Positions 43,883 to 50,849 of a stretch of 50,849 bases of DNA are shown piece after piece. The DNA comes from an uncultured Collinsella sp. Its GTDB lineage: Bacteria > Actinomycetota > Coriobacteriia > Coriobacteriales > Coriobacteriaceae. The translations under genes were made by a program, and so were the position numbers. Location: the NCBI GenBank assembly GCA_900541125.1, contig UQIK01000018.1, positions 1 through 50,849 of the forward strand, in the 5' to 3' direction. The notes beneath the pieces were generated by a model. That model had not been told where the DNA came from. It made no database searches and worked only from the letters and a program-made list of their open reading frames with translations. How positions within the stretch are numbered: position 1 is the first letter of the stretch; each line of letters starts with the position of its first letter.

Positions 43883-43942
43883 AAAAATGTAACAGCATTC
43901 ACGCGCTTACCTGCATCGACAAGGTGTTACCCTTGTAACATT
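43883..43942 (+). promoter_or_regulatory. GTAACA repeat region upstream of the signalling operon
   Basis: AAAAATGTAACAG (43883-43895) is identical to 1859-1871. TGTTAC-CCTT-GTAACA (43925-43940) is a second palindromic copy, comparable to CTGTTAC-7 nt-GTAACAG at 1851-1871. They lie 45-102 nt before the GGDEF-REC-HD-GYP start and may be regulator sites. Confidence 0.45.
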
Positions 43943-43984
43943 TGGAACCCACCGCTTCATGCGAAACTATCGAAAGGGCCCCAT

Positions 43985-45865
43985 ATGCTCAATAATCACG
44001 AGGTCAATCTAACCGACGAGGAGGCTGCCGCCGAGGTCGCCCGCGTCGCGAAGACCTACCCCGTGGTGCGTTTGCTGTCGGCCGATCAGATTAAGAGCGA
44101 GCCTAACTGCTTGCTCGCCGGCGATCGCTGCCCTTGTCTGCGTCAGTCGAGTCTTGAGGCCTTGGCAGACTCCGATGAGGTGTCGGAGCAACTGCTCAAC
44201 GATGGTGTTGAGTACCGCGCCCGTCTGCGCCCTCTAAAGGTCGAGGGCGAGTCTCACGTCTTGCTGATGGTACGTCCGATCGATGGGCAGGAGGCCGCAG
44301 AAGAGGACCTTGTCTACACCGACGTGCTGACGAGTGTGCGCAATCGCCGATATTACGAGGAAAAGCTTCGTAGCGCCCGCATGAAGGCCGGCGTGGCGAT
44401 GATCGACCTTGATGATTTTAGGGTCTTCAACGATACGTGTGGCCGCCATGCCGGCGACCTTGCGCTCGGTGCTGTGGCGACAGCCATACGCAGCGGAATT
44501 CGTTCGACTGACGAGCTTGTGCGCTATGGCTGCGACAAGTTTGTGGTCGTCATGCCCGATATTCCCTCCGATGACTTTACCCGTCGCCTGCATCAGGTGT
44601 CCGATGCCGTTCATTCCACGGTTATTCCGGGCCATGAGTACGTGAGCTTGACGGCATGTGTTGGTGGCGTTCGCATTCATGGCGAGACGGTCGACGAGGG
44701 CGTTGGCCGCGCTGTCCAGTTACTGAGCCGCGCTAAGGCAAAAGCCGGTACGGTCGTGACCGATTCCGATTCCATCGAGGCCTTCCAAAGCGAAAAGCCT
44801 TTGGTGCTTATTATCGATGACTCCGAGATGAACCGAGCCATTCTCAACGAGATGCTCAAGGACGAGTATTGCATCCTCGAGGCCGATAACGGTCGTACGG
44901 CGCTCGACATGGTCGACCGCTATGGCGATAAGTTGTCGCTCGTGCTGCTGGATATTGTGATGCCGGGCATAAGCGGCGTTGAGGTGCTGGCCGATCTGTC
45001 GCGTCGATCGGGTATCGACAATCTGCCTGTCATCATGATTTCGAGCGAAGATTCCGACGATATGGTTCTGCGCGCGTATGAGCTGGGCGCCTCGGACTAT
45101 ATCAGCCGTCCATTTGACTCCCGTGTCGTACGCCGCCGTGTAAGCAACACTATCCGCCTATACGCCAAACAGCGCCGCCTGACGAGCCTGCTGTCCCAGC
45201 AGTACAACGAGCGCGTCAAGAACAGTCGCATGCTCATCGACATCATGGCCGGCGTCATGGAGCTTCGCAATGGCGAGAGCGGCAGGCACGTTACGAATAT
45301 CGAAAAGCTGACCGAGCTGCTGCTTGACTGTCTGGTCCAGCGTAGCGACACCATCTCCCTCGACAATGAGGAGCGCTCCACGATTGCCTTGGCTTCGGCG
45401 CTGCACGATATCGGCAAGATGTCGATTGACGATGCGATCCTCAACAAACCCGGGCGTCTTACGCCCGAGGAGTTCGAGATTATGAAGACGCATACCACGA
45501 TCGGCGCCGACATGTTGCTTGAGCTGGGCCGTCATCACGTCGGCAATGCGCTTATGGAATATGCGTATCAGATTGCGCGTTGGCATCACGAGCGCTGGGA
45601 CGGCAGGGGTTATCCCGATGGCCTTAAGGGCGACGAAATTCCCATTGCCGCACAGGTGGTCTCGGTGGCCGACGTGTACGATGCTCTGACGAGCGTGCGC
45701 GTGTACAAGGACGCTATCCCGCACAAGGAGGCAATCCAGATGATTCTGGACGGTAAGTGCGGCACCTTTAACCCGCTGTTGCTCGACTGCCTGCTCGAGG
45801 TGCAAGACCGTATTGCCGAGACGTTGGCACGCCCCGCCGATATCGCCGCGTTTCCCACGATTTAG
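43985..45865 (+). CDS. Degenerate GGDEF - receiver - HD-GYP signalling protein
   Basis: This 626-residue cytoplasmic protein starts with an unassigned region (1-105). A GGDEF-fold domain (about 110-260) follows, with YGCDKF at 181-186 where YGGDEF is expected, so cyclase activity is doubtful. A receiver domain (about 272-390) has Asp323 in LLDIVMPG, but Arg375 replaces the conserved Lys. An HD-GYP domain (about 415-610) has intact His474-Asp475 in LHDIGK, HHERWDGRGYP near 534-544, and VADVYDALTS, suggesting active cyclic-di-GMP hydrolysis. The ATG at 43985 has GAAAGGG upstream. The Hpt gene 24 nt downstream probably phosphorylates the receiver. No histidine kinase is nearby. Confidence 0.9.
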   Translation: MLNNHEVNLTDEEAAAEVARVAKTYPVVRLLSADQIKSEPNCLLAGDRCPCLRQSSLEALADSDEVSEQLLNDGVEYRARLRPLKVEGESHVLLMVRPIDGQEAAEEDLVYTDVLTSVRNRRYYEEKLRSARMKAGVAMIDLDDFRVFNDTCGRHAGDLALGAVATAIRSGIRSTDELVRYGCDKFVVVMPDIPSDDFTRRLHQVSDAVHSTVIPGHEYVSLTACVGGVRIHGETVDEGVGRAVQLLSRAKAKAGTVVTDSDSIEAFQSEKPLVLIIDDSEMNRAILNEMLKDEYCILEADNGRTALDMVDRYGDKLSLVLLDIVMPGISGVEVLADLSRRSGIDNLPVIMISSEDSDDMVLRAYELGASDYISRPFDSRVVRRRVSNTIRLYAKQRRLTSLLSQQYNERVKNSRMLIDIMAGVMELRNGESGRHVTNIEKLTELLLDCLVQRSDTISLDNEERSTIALASALHDIGKMSIDDAILNKPGRLTPEEFEIMKTHTTIGADMLLELGRHHVGNALMEYAYQIARWHHERWDGRGYPDGLKGDEIPIAAQVVSVADVYDALTSVRVYKDAIPHKEAIQMILDGKCGTFNPLLLDCLLEVQDRIAETLARPADIAAFPTI

Positions 45866-45889
45866 TTTGACCAAAGGAGTTTTTAATCC

Positions 45890-46246
45890 ATGATTTCCAT
45901 GCGTGAGGCGTATGAGAAGATCGGCGCCAATTATGATGACGCGTGCGCTCGGCTGATGGGCGAGGAAATGCTCGCCCACTTTGCCCTCAAGTTTTTGGAT
46001 GACGAGAGCATGGACAAGCTGGAGGCCGCCATGGCGGCGGGAGACGCCGAAGGTGCGTTTATGGCAGCGCACACGCTCAAGGGCGTGAGCCAGAACCTGG
46101 GATTCGATAATCTGTATGAGCCGGCGGTCGTGGTAACCGAAGCACTGCGTGGTGCCGATGCCGTTGACGGCGCTCGCGAGGGGATGCATGCGCTGCAGCA
46201 GCAATATGCGGCTACGATGTCGGCCCTGCGCGAGGCGGCCGAATAA
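45890..46246 (+). CDS. Histidine phosphotransfer (Hpt) domain protein
   Basis: This 118-residue helical-bundle protein carries the phospho-acceptor His61 in AAHTLKGVSQNLG, the core Hpt motif. It probably shuttles phosphate between a remote histidine kinase and the receiver domain of the preceding protein. It starts 24 nt after that gene with AAAGGAG 11 nt before the ATG, so the two form an operon. There is no other domain. The closing region of the operon contains the second copy of the 18-bp inverted repeat (46271-46334). Confidence 0.88.
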   Translation: MISMREAYEKIGANYDDACARLMGEEMLAHFALKFLDDESMDKLEAAMAAGDAEGAFMAAHTLKGVSQNLGFDNLYEPAVVVTEALRGADAVDGAREGMHALQQQYAATMSALREAAE

Positions 46247-46270
46247 GGGCTTGCGAGCCTTGATGACTAT

Positions 46271-46334
46271 GAGAGTGGATAATCTCCCGTTTTAGGCCCG
46301 GTGGTGGCCTCGAAGTGGGAGATTATCCACTCTC
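46271..46334. repeat. Long inverted repeat, GAGAGTGGATAATCTCCC family, copy 2
   Basis: Arms 46271-46288 and 46317-46334 are perfect 18-bp complements with the same sequence as 141-158 and 187-204. The interior again has GGCC facing GGCC. A partial TCCACTCTCA follows at 46354. It sits 24 nt after the Hpt gene and may also terminate transcription. Confidence 0.85.
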
Positions 46335-46423
46335 GTTCGATACGTGTCCAAAAATCCACTCTCACCCCTTCTGATTAGTGAATGGGCTATGCGCACTGGC
46401 GGGGCTTTCCGCATGCAATCAAT

Positions 46424-46455
46424 ATCGTTGTTCGATAAACTGTTCGAATAACGAT
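46424..46455 (+). promoter_or_regulatory. Operator-like inverted repeat before the DUF2975/XRE pair
   Basis: ATCGTTGTTCGA (46424-46435) and TCGAATAACGAT (46444-46455) match at 11 of 12 inverted positions. It lies 22 nt before the DUF2975 start and is probably the autoregulatory site of the XRE protein. Confidence 0.55.
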
Positions 46456-46476
46456 AGAGTCGATGAGGGTGAGTGT

Positions 46477-47037
46477 ATGTCTAACAGCGTTCAGCGTATG
46501 GCCAAAGCGGGCGAAAATATCAGGAAGCTTGGCTTTTGCATGGCAGCCGTTTTTGCAGGGATGCTCGTCGCTTTTGCCGCGTTGGTTGTTTACGTGATCT
46601 GGTATGCGGTTGCAAACGTTGCTTCTGTCGATTCTTTCGGCGTCGTGACGCTTCTCGATGGCGGGTGCATCGTTATCCCAAGCGGACTGTGCCTGGCACT
46701 CGTCGTGGGTATTTCGCTTGTCGTTCTGTGTGGGATCAGCCGTAACATCTCGCGAGGCGTCTCGCCCTTTACCAAGACACATGTGCGGCTTATCCGTGTT
46801 CTTGCGCTTGCCTTTGCTGTTAACGCCGCGGTTTCGCTTATTGGTGCCTACGGATCGGTCAATCTTACCACTGGTGGGCTGGAGCTTTACGTCGTGCCTC
46901 ATTCCTTCGTTATTGAGATTTGCCAAGGCGTTGCCTTTGATGCGGGGTCGCTTATCGGCGCGGCTGTCTGTCTGTTTATCTCGGCGATCTGGAGTTATGC
47001 CTCGCTGCTCCAAGAGCAGTCTGACGAGCTTGTGTAG
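46477..47037 (+). CDS. DUF2975-family membrane protein
   Basis: This 186-residue protein has four hydrophobic segments, at about residues 20-45, 70-90, 105-125 and 150-172, with short loops, matching the DUF2975 membrane family. These proteins are commonly encoded just before a YozG-like XRE regulator, as here, and may hold or sense for it at the membrane; the mechanism is not known to me. The ATG at 46477 has GAGGGT 6 nt upstream; the upstream in-frame ORF crosses the operator. The next gene starts 8 nt after the stop. Confidence 0.8.
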   Translation: MSNSVQRMAKAGENIRKLGFCMAAVFAGMLVAFAALVVYVIWYAVANVASVDSFGVVTLLDGGCIVIPSGLCLALVVGISLVVLCGISRNISRGVSPFTKTHVRLIRVLALAFAVNAAVSLIGAYGSVNLTTGGLELYVVPHSFVIEICQGVAFDAGSLIGAAVCLFISAIWSYASLLQEQSDELV

Positions 47038-47045
47038 GAGGAAAC

Positions 47046-47375
47046 ATGAGCTATCTCATCATCGAGCTTGAGACGCAGCTGCTTAAGACCGGAAAGACCA
47101 GCGCTGATCTGATTCGGGCGACGGGACATACTCCGGCTAATATTTCAAAGCTTAGAAACGGAAAGATAAAAGCTATTCGCCTAAAGACGCTTCTCGATAT
47201 CTGTGATGAGCTTGATTGTCAACCGGGAGATATTATTCAGCGCGTGAGCGAGAAAGAGCTTGAGGAGCTTATTGTCGAGCGCGCAAAAAATGTCGTGAGG
47301 CAGATGCGGGACGGCGGAGGCAACGAGGTATCGCTTCCGACATCCGTCTTTGCTGTCGATTTGAGTGACGAGTAG
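47046..47375 (+). CDS. YozG-like XRE-family regulator
   Basis: This 109-residue DNA-binding protein carries a helix-turn-helix over about residues 15-60 (KTSADLIRATGHTPANISKL, then LKTLLDICDELDCQPGDII), typical of the Cro/C1-type YozG group. The acidic C-terminal tail after residue 70 has no assigned function. GGAGGA lies just upstream of the ATG and the gene is coupled to the DUF2975 gene. It probably regulates its own operon and possibly the ABC operon that follows the terminator, since TTATCG/CGATAA half-sites flank that promoter. Confidence 0.85.
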   Translation: MSYLIIELETQLLKTGKTSADLIRATGHTPANISKLRNGKIKAIRLKTLLDICDELDCQPGDIIQRVSEKELEELIVERAKNVVRQMRDGGGNEVSLPTSVFAVDLSDE

Positions 47376-47409
47376 CTTAAGGCGAACAACTAAAACGAAG
47401 TATCAGCGT

Positions 47410-47444
47410 GAAGGGACCCGTGTCTAACACGGGTCCCTTCTTTT
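47410..47444 (+). terminator. Rho-independent terminator of the DUF2975/XRE operon
   Basis: GAAGGGACCCGTG pairs perfectly with CACGGGTCCCTTC across TCTAA, followed by TTTTA. Confidence 0.92.
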
Positions 47445-47452
47445 AGATTATC

Positions 47453-47502
47453 TTGACAAATATGAGTTATCGAAAAACAATAACAACCATGGAAAACGAT
47501 AA
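47453..47502 (+). promoter_or_regulatory. Candidate promoter of the ABC-2 operon
   Basis: TTGACA (47453-47458) is a consensus -35 box; CAATAA (47478-47483) is a weak -10 at 19-nt spacing. TTATCG (47468-47473) and CGATAA (47497-47502) form an inverted pair related to the AACGAT half-sites of the operator at 46424. Confidence 0.45.
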
Positions 47503-47519
47503 AGGAAAGAAGGAACGAT

Positions 47520-48281
47520 ATGAGCGGTTTTTCTATCAAGCAGAACGGGGGTCCAATGAACGCATCAGCGATAAAGCTATCAAAAGTTTCAAAACGCTAC
47601 GGGAAACGGCACGTTTTGCATGATGTTTCCTTCGAGGTGCACCAGTCTGAGCTCTGCGCCCTTGTTGGTGCAAACGGGGCTGGCAAAAGCACGCTTATTA
47701 AAATAGTGCTGGGCCTCTGCAAACCATCGTCGGGGAGCGTGGAGCTCTTTGGAGGCAAGTCGAAAAAAGAGCTGAGCCTGATGCGGACGCGTGTCGGCTA
47801 TGTGCCAGATTCCAGCGGAGCATACCAATCCCTCAGTGCGGCTGAGAATCTTCGGATCCGATGTGCGGAATGGGGGCTCGATGAGAAGCGTGAGGTTCCT
47901 CGCGTCTTGGGCCTAGTCGAGCTGGATGCCGATGAGAAAAAGAGCGTGAGCAGTTTTTCTCTGGGAATGAAACGGCGACTGGATATAGCTACGGCTTTGT
48001 TGGGCGACACCGACTTGCTGATTTTCGATGAGCCGGCAAATGGATTGGATCCGTTGGGCATCGAGAGTATATGGACCCTTATCGGTCGATTGAATCGAGA
48101 ACAGGGTAAGACCATGCTCATCTCTAGCCATGATTTGGATGAGTTGGCATCAGTTGCAACAAGTTGCGTGTTTATTCATGACGGCGAACTGCTGAAAAAG
48201 GAACCGATGGACGTCATAAGGGATGAGGCATCGTCCCTAAAAGAGTATTACAGGCGCTTGATGAAGGCGGTCTCGCTATGA
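47520..48281 (+). CDS. ABC transporter ATPase, ABC-2/bacteriocin-immunity type
   Basis: This 253-residue ATPase has Walker A GANGAGKST (residues 50-58), Q-loop region VGYVPDSSG, signature FSLGMKRRLDIA near 147, Walker B LLIFDEPANGLDP near 165 and H-loop ISSHDLDE near 200. The FSLGM signature and Pro-Asp Q-loop place it with BcrA/LanF-type transporters that pump peptide antibiotics or other hydrophobic compounds. AAGGAA lies 5 nt before the ATG; an internal ATG at 47556 is a weaker alternative. Its stop overlaps the first permease start by 4 nt (ATGA). Base composition is more AT-rich than the window average. Confidence 0.9.
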   Translation: MSGFSIKQNGGPMNASAIKLSKVSKRYGKRHVLHDVSFEVHQSELCALVGANGAGKSTLIKIVLGLCKPSSGSVELFGGKSKKELSLMRTRVGYVPDSSGAYQSLSAAENLRIRCAEWGLDEKREVPRVLGLVELDADEKKSVSSFSLGMKRRLDIATALLGDTDLLIFDEPANGLDPLGIESIWTLIGRLNREQGKTMLISSHDLDELASVATSCVFIHDGELLKKEPMDVIRDEASSLKEYYRRLMKAVSL

Positions 48282-49102
48282 AGCGGGCGATCCATCCCAT
48301 AAAGGCAGATATGATGCGTTTGCACAGGATGTTTCCGGCGAAGTTTGGTCTTACGCTTATGCTGGCGTTCGGCCTTCTCTTCTGTGTCTTTCTAAAAAAC
48401 GGAACAACGTTGCTCGCCTTTGGCAATAGCGTTTTTGGGGAGGATATTGGTTTCTGCTGGAATGTAATCGATCCTTCTGCACCCGATGAGTCCCTTGTGC
48501 GCAGTGCTTTTGCCGGCACCTCCCTGTTCGTTCCGCTCATCGTTTGCCTGGCGATTTTACAGGAGCGCGGCTATGAAGAGGGATGCCGAATTTCTTCAGC
48601 AAGAGGTCTTGCCCGCTTTAACGGGGCTCTGGCACATGTACTTTCGTCTTCTTTAATAATCGGCGCAGCATATAGTGCGCTTTGCCTTCTTCTTTTTGCA
48701 ATAGCCATAATACGTGGAGGGCATAACTACTCGCACGACATGCTAACTGCATTTTTGCCCGCAATGATAGTCAACGCCGTATTGGTGATATCGGTTGCGC
48801 TGGAGACGGTGACCATCTATCGGATTACAGGCAGCGCTGTATTGAGCGGGGCTGCGATAATAATTGGATTTGTCATGAGCTTGACGCTCTACGGAACCTT
48901 CCTTCAGGCGCCCATACCATCCTTGCGATGGATTTTCTTTCTTCCGGGGCCGTACCTTGGAGTCGGATGTGCCCTTGGGTATAGCGATATGGGGCAGCTG
49001 ACGCTTCTGGGATATGGCGCGGCAGCCAGCTGTCTATCGGTATTGATTTACGCTCTCGTGAGCTTTCGCGCTGGGGGTGTGCTCAATGGCTCGTCAGATT
49101 AA
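48278..49102 (+). CDS. ABC-2-type permease
   Basis: This 274-residue membrane protein has about six hydrophobic segments: near residues 22-45, 80-95, 115-145, 160-180, 188-210 and 245-268. The motif LQERGYEEGCRISSARG lies between helices 2 and 3. It forms the transmembrane path with the second permease and the ATPase upstream. It overlaps the ATPase gene by 4 nt and the next permease by 17 nt, so translation of the three is coupled. No family beyond ABC-2/LanE-like can be named. The substrate is unknown. Confidence 0.8.
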   Translation: MKRAIHPIKADMMRLHRMFPAKFGLTLMLAFGLLFCVFLKNGTTLLAFGNSVFGEDIGFCWNVIDPSAPDESLVRSAFAGTSLFVPLIVCLAILQERGYEEGCRISSARGLARFNGALAHVLSSSLIIGAAYSALCLLLFAIAIIRGGHNYSHDMLTAFLPAMIVNAVLVISVALETVTIYRITGSAVLSGAAIIIGFVMSLTLYGTFLQAPIPSLRWIFFLPGPYLGVGCALGYSDMGQLTLLGYGAAASCLSVLIYALVSFRAGGVLNGSSD

Positions 49103-49904
49103 AAGACTTCTCCAGTCAGAATTGAAGCATGTGAGCAAATGGGCGTACGCCTTAATCCTGGTAATTTATGCGTGCATGGTGGTATTGCAGCTTAATTCTT
49201 TCCCGATGTGGTTCTGTAGCCTCCGTGAGAACAGTTTCTTGGGCTTTTTCCCAGACCCGACGCTTCGGCTATCGGCAGAGGATGTCCTTCTATTTGGTAA
49301 TGCAGGGGTTTTTCGCGGTCTGCTGTTCAACGTAGCCCCGTTGGCTCATGCATTGTTCTTTCCGTTCATCGCGGCTTGCATTGTGCCGCGCTTTGTCAGT
49401 TCGGGTTTTATTGAGGGACCGTGGGGGTTGTCGGAGGCTCGGGGAGGGAAGCGTGTGTGCGCTATCGTTGCGCGAGTGGTGCTGTCTTCTTTTGCCCTTT
49501 TGGGCGCGTTTATCCTGTCGAGTGTCGTTTTGTACTGTCTTAACTGCGTAATCGTTTTGGATGCTCAACGGTATTTCAACCTGCATGTATTTTGCTATCG
49601 ACTTGTTCTTGCTGCCGCTGCCTGCCTTGCATACGTGGTTTCTTGCGTAATCGTTGTTTCCTATTTTGGATCCGGCTTCGGTCCGATTGGCATGCTGCTG
49701 CTTGTCAACGTCGTAGCGATCTACATACAGCTCGGGGCCAATCCCATGCTTCCGCTTCCGTCCTCGATGCTCATGTGGATTTGCGGCGTGACCCCGTTGG
49801 GGAACGGTCAATGCATCTCGATTTTAATTGACTGTCTAATTAACGTAGCAAGCGTTTTTACCATTTGCTTTACCGTCGACCGATTGCGGTCGAGATTTCT
49901 TTGA
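49086..49904 (+). CDS. ABC-2-type permease, second subunit
   Basis: This 272-residue membrane protein has about six hydrophobic segments and shares the layout of the preceding permease, including FVSSGFIEGPWGLSEARG between helices 2 and 3, which parallels the EEGCRISSARG region of its partner; the two probably arose by duplication and form a heterodimer. The start is the ATG at 49086, with GGGGGT 9 nt upstream; a GTG at 49077 is possible. A bidirectional terminator follows at 49944. Confidence 0.8.
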   Translation: MARQIKRLLQSELKHVSKWAYALILVIYACMVVLQLNSFPMWFCSLRENSFLGFFPDPTLRLSAEDVLLFGNAGVFRGLLFNVAPLAHALFFPFIAACIVPRFVSSGFIEGPWGLSEARGGKRVCAIVARVVLSSFALLGAFILSSVVLYCLNCVIVLDAQRYFNLHVFCYRLVLAAAACLAYVVSCVIVVSYFGSGFGPIGMLLLVNVVAIYIQLGANPMLPLPSSMLMWICGVTPLGNGQCISILIDCLINVASVFTICFTVDRLRSRFL

Positions 49905-49943
49905 TTGTTTGTGAGGGATGACCATACCGAGCAAACCAAATAC

Positions 49944-49981
49944 AGCGGGGGCGTGCACCGTGGCTGGTGCTCGCCCCCGCT
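49944..49981. terminator. Bidirectional terminator-like hairpin
   Basis: AGCGGGGGCGTGCACC (49944-49959) pairs with GGTGCTCGCCCCCGCT (49966-49981) with one mismatch. It sits between the convergent permease and hydrolase genes. Confidence 0.7.
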
Positions 49982-50015
49982 GGCATAGGAGGCTTTAACT
50001 TGTGTGGCTTGCGAG

Positions 50016-50802
50016 CTAGCGGGCCAGCTTAACCTTTGCCGCTGCCTCGACAAACGACTTCCACAGGTTAAAGTCGGTCTCGAGCGTCTGCCAGGTGTAC
50101 TCGGGATGCCATTGCACGCCCAGGCAGAAAGGCTGGCCTTCGACTTCGATGCACTCGGGAACGCCGTCGGTTGCCTTGGCGACCAAGCGCGTGCTCTTAC
50201 CCAGACGATCGACGCAGCAGTGATGTGCCGAGTTGGTCTGGATCAGTCTGTGCCCGCCAAGTGCGCGCTCCAGCAGCGAACCCGGCATGACCTCGACAGG
50301 GTGCACGGGATCGTTGAGCACGTGGGTGTGGCGCCACTGCGTGCGGCCCTCGCGCACACCCAGGCTCGGCACGTCCATGCACAGGGTGCCGCCAGTGGCG
50401 ACATTGAGCAACTGCGTGCCGCGGCAGGTGGTAAAGAGCGGCTTTTTGGCACGGAGCACCTCGCCGACCAGCTTAAACTCAAAGCTATCGCGGATCTCGC
50501 AGCAGAGGGTGGGGTCGTAGGGTCGATCATCGCCCCAGCGCTTGGGATTGACATCGGGGCCGCCGGGAATGGCGATGCCGTCGGCGATATCGACGTAATG
50601 ACGGATAACCTCAATGTCCTCGGTGATGGACATCTGCAGCGGCAGACCGCCGGCGGCAAGGATGGCATCGACAAAGACACTTGCGATCTCCTCGTTGGGG
50701 GAGAGCGTTTCGCTCAAAAACGGCTTCGCCTCTTCCCAGCGCGGCGCGACGAGGATGAGTGGGCGGTCGGCGGGGGCGACGTCGACGTGCGGGGTGTAGG
50801 AC
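50016..50802 (-). CDS. Class I glutamine amidotransferase-like hydrolase (peptidase C26), 5'-truncated
   Basis: This partial 262-residue protein belongs to the gamma-glutamyl-GABA/glutamine hydrolase group (PuuD-like). It contains GGPDVNPKRWGDD, the nucleophile Cys in LFTTCRGTQLLN, and the catalytic His and Glu in GVQWHPEYTW. Relatives hydrolyse gamma-glutamyl amides in polyamine or glutamine breakdown. The N-terminus is missing: genomic sequence ends at 50802, and the 15 residues that an ORF search would add (ending MCIRDR) are translated adapter. Roughly 10-20 residues are lost. The neighbouring gene that would indicate its pathway is outside the window. Confidence 0.88.
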
Positions 50803-50849
50803 CTGTCTCTTATACACATCTCCGAGCCCACGAGACTAGCGCTCATCTC
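50803..50849. other. Sequencing adapter (Tn5 mosaic end, Nextera i7, index, start of P7)
   Basis: The 19-base Tn5 mosaic end CTGTCTCTTATACACATCT (50803-50821) is followed by CCGAGCCCACGAGAC (50822-50836), an 8-base index-like TAGCGCTC (50837-50844) and ATCTC (50845-50849), the start of the P7 flow-cell sequence. This is untrimmed library sequence and not part of the organism. Confidence 0.97.

Noticed and set aside
46424..46455. SOS box upstream of the DUF2975 gene
   Set aside because: CGATAAACTGTTCG shares only one half-site with the LexA consensus; the longer ATCGTT...AACGAT inverted repeat fits a separate operator better.

Overview
The window is one end of a high-GC, gene-dense assembly contig from an anaerobic, fermentative actinobacterium. 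The gene content suggests a gut Coriobacteriia such as Collinsella: pyruvate formate-lyase with its activase, a sucrose PTS cassette, a class-III-like phosphofructokinase, a KdgT-type permease, and many short interspersed palindromes. The species assignment is inference from protein recognition only. The right end (50803-50849) is not genomic: it is a Tn5/Nextera sequencing adapter, so the last gene is cut.

Layout. 335-6693: DAHP synthase, then a minus-strand marR-ABC-ABC operon encoding a heterodimeric multidrug-type exporter. 6946-8823: a short-chain dehydrogenase and a 2-keto-3-deoxygluconate-type permease. 9291-11679: pyruvate formate-lyase split into a large subunit holding the cysteine pair and a separate 83-residue glycyl-radical subunit. 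11945-17596: a sucrose/fructoside cassette (LacI regulator with visible operators, two GH32-like enzymes, a PTS EIIBC). 17873-22571: DegV, the PFL activase, a class-A-beta-lactamase-like exported protein, MTA/SAH nucleosidase and EngB GTPase. 22603-24011: a toxin-antitoxin-like pair (DUF3990 + XRE) with its own twin palindromic operator. 24300-29592: threonine/lysine branch genes (thrB, thrC, aspartate kinase, asd). 30048-35320: an O6-alkylguanine methyltransferase, a GyrI-like protein under a perfect SOS box, and an FtsX-type ABC exporter. 35858-43774: phosphofructokinase, an exported Ntn-type amidase, M18 aminopeptidase, a D-2-hydroxyacid dehydrogenase, methionine aminopeptidase, radical SAM protein and an alpha/beta hydrolase. 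43985-46246: a GGDEF-REC-HD-GYP signalling protein with an Hpt partner. 46477-49904: a DUF2975/YozG-like regulator pair followed by a three-gene ABC-2 transporter. 50016-50802: a truncated glutamine amidotransferase-like hydrolase.

The most unusual signal lies between genes. Four (probably five) intergenic elements of about 112-130 bp share one architecture: an outer stem of 22-31 bp whose sequence differs completely from copy to copy but still pairs almost perfectly, a conserved asymmetric internal motif (GTCCTC on one side, TGCGGA on the other) next to a tetramer that covaries between copies, an inner stem, and an apical hairpin. All lie at gene 3' ends. A second family keeps its loop (GGGACAGGTTTA-like) while changing its stem. 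A third family repeats an identical 18-bp inverted repeat. Together they make the window rich in structure that the genes do not explain.
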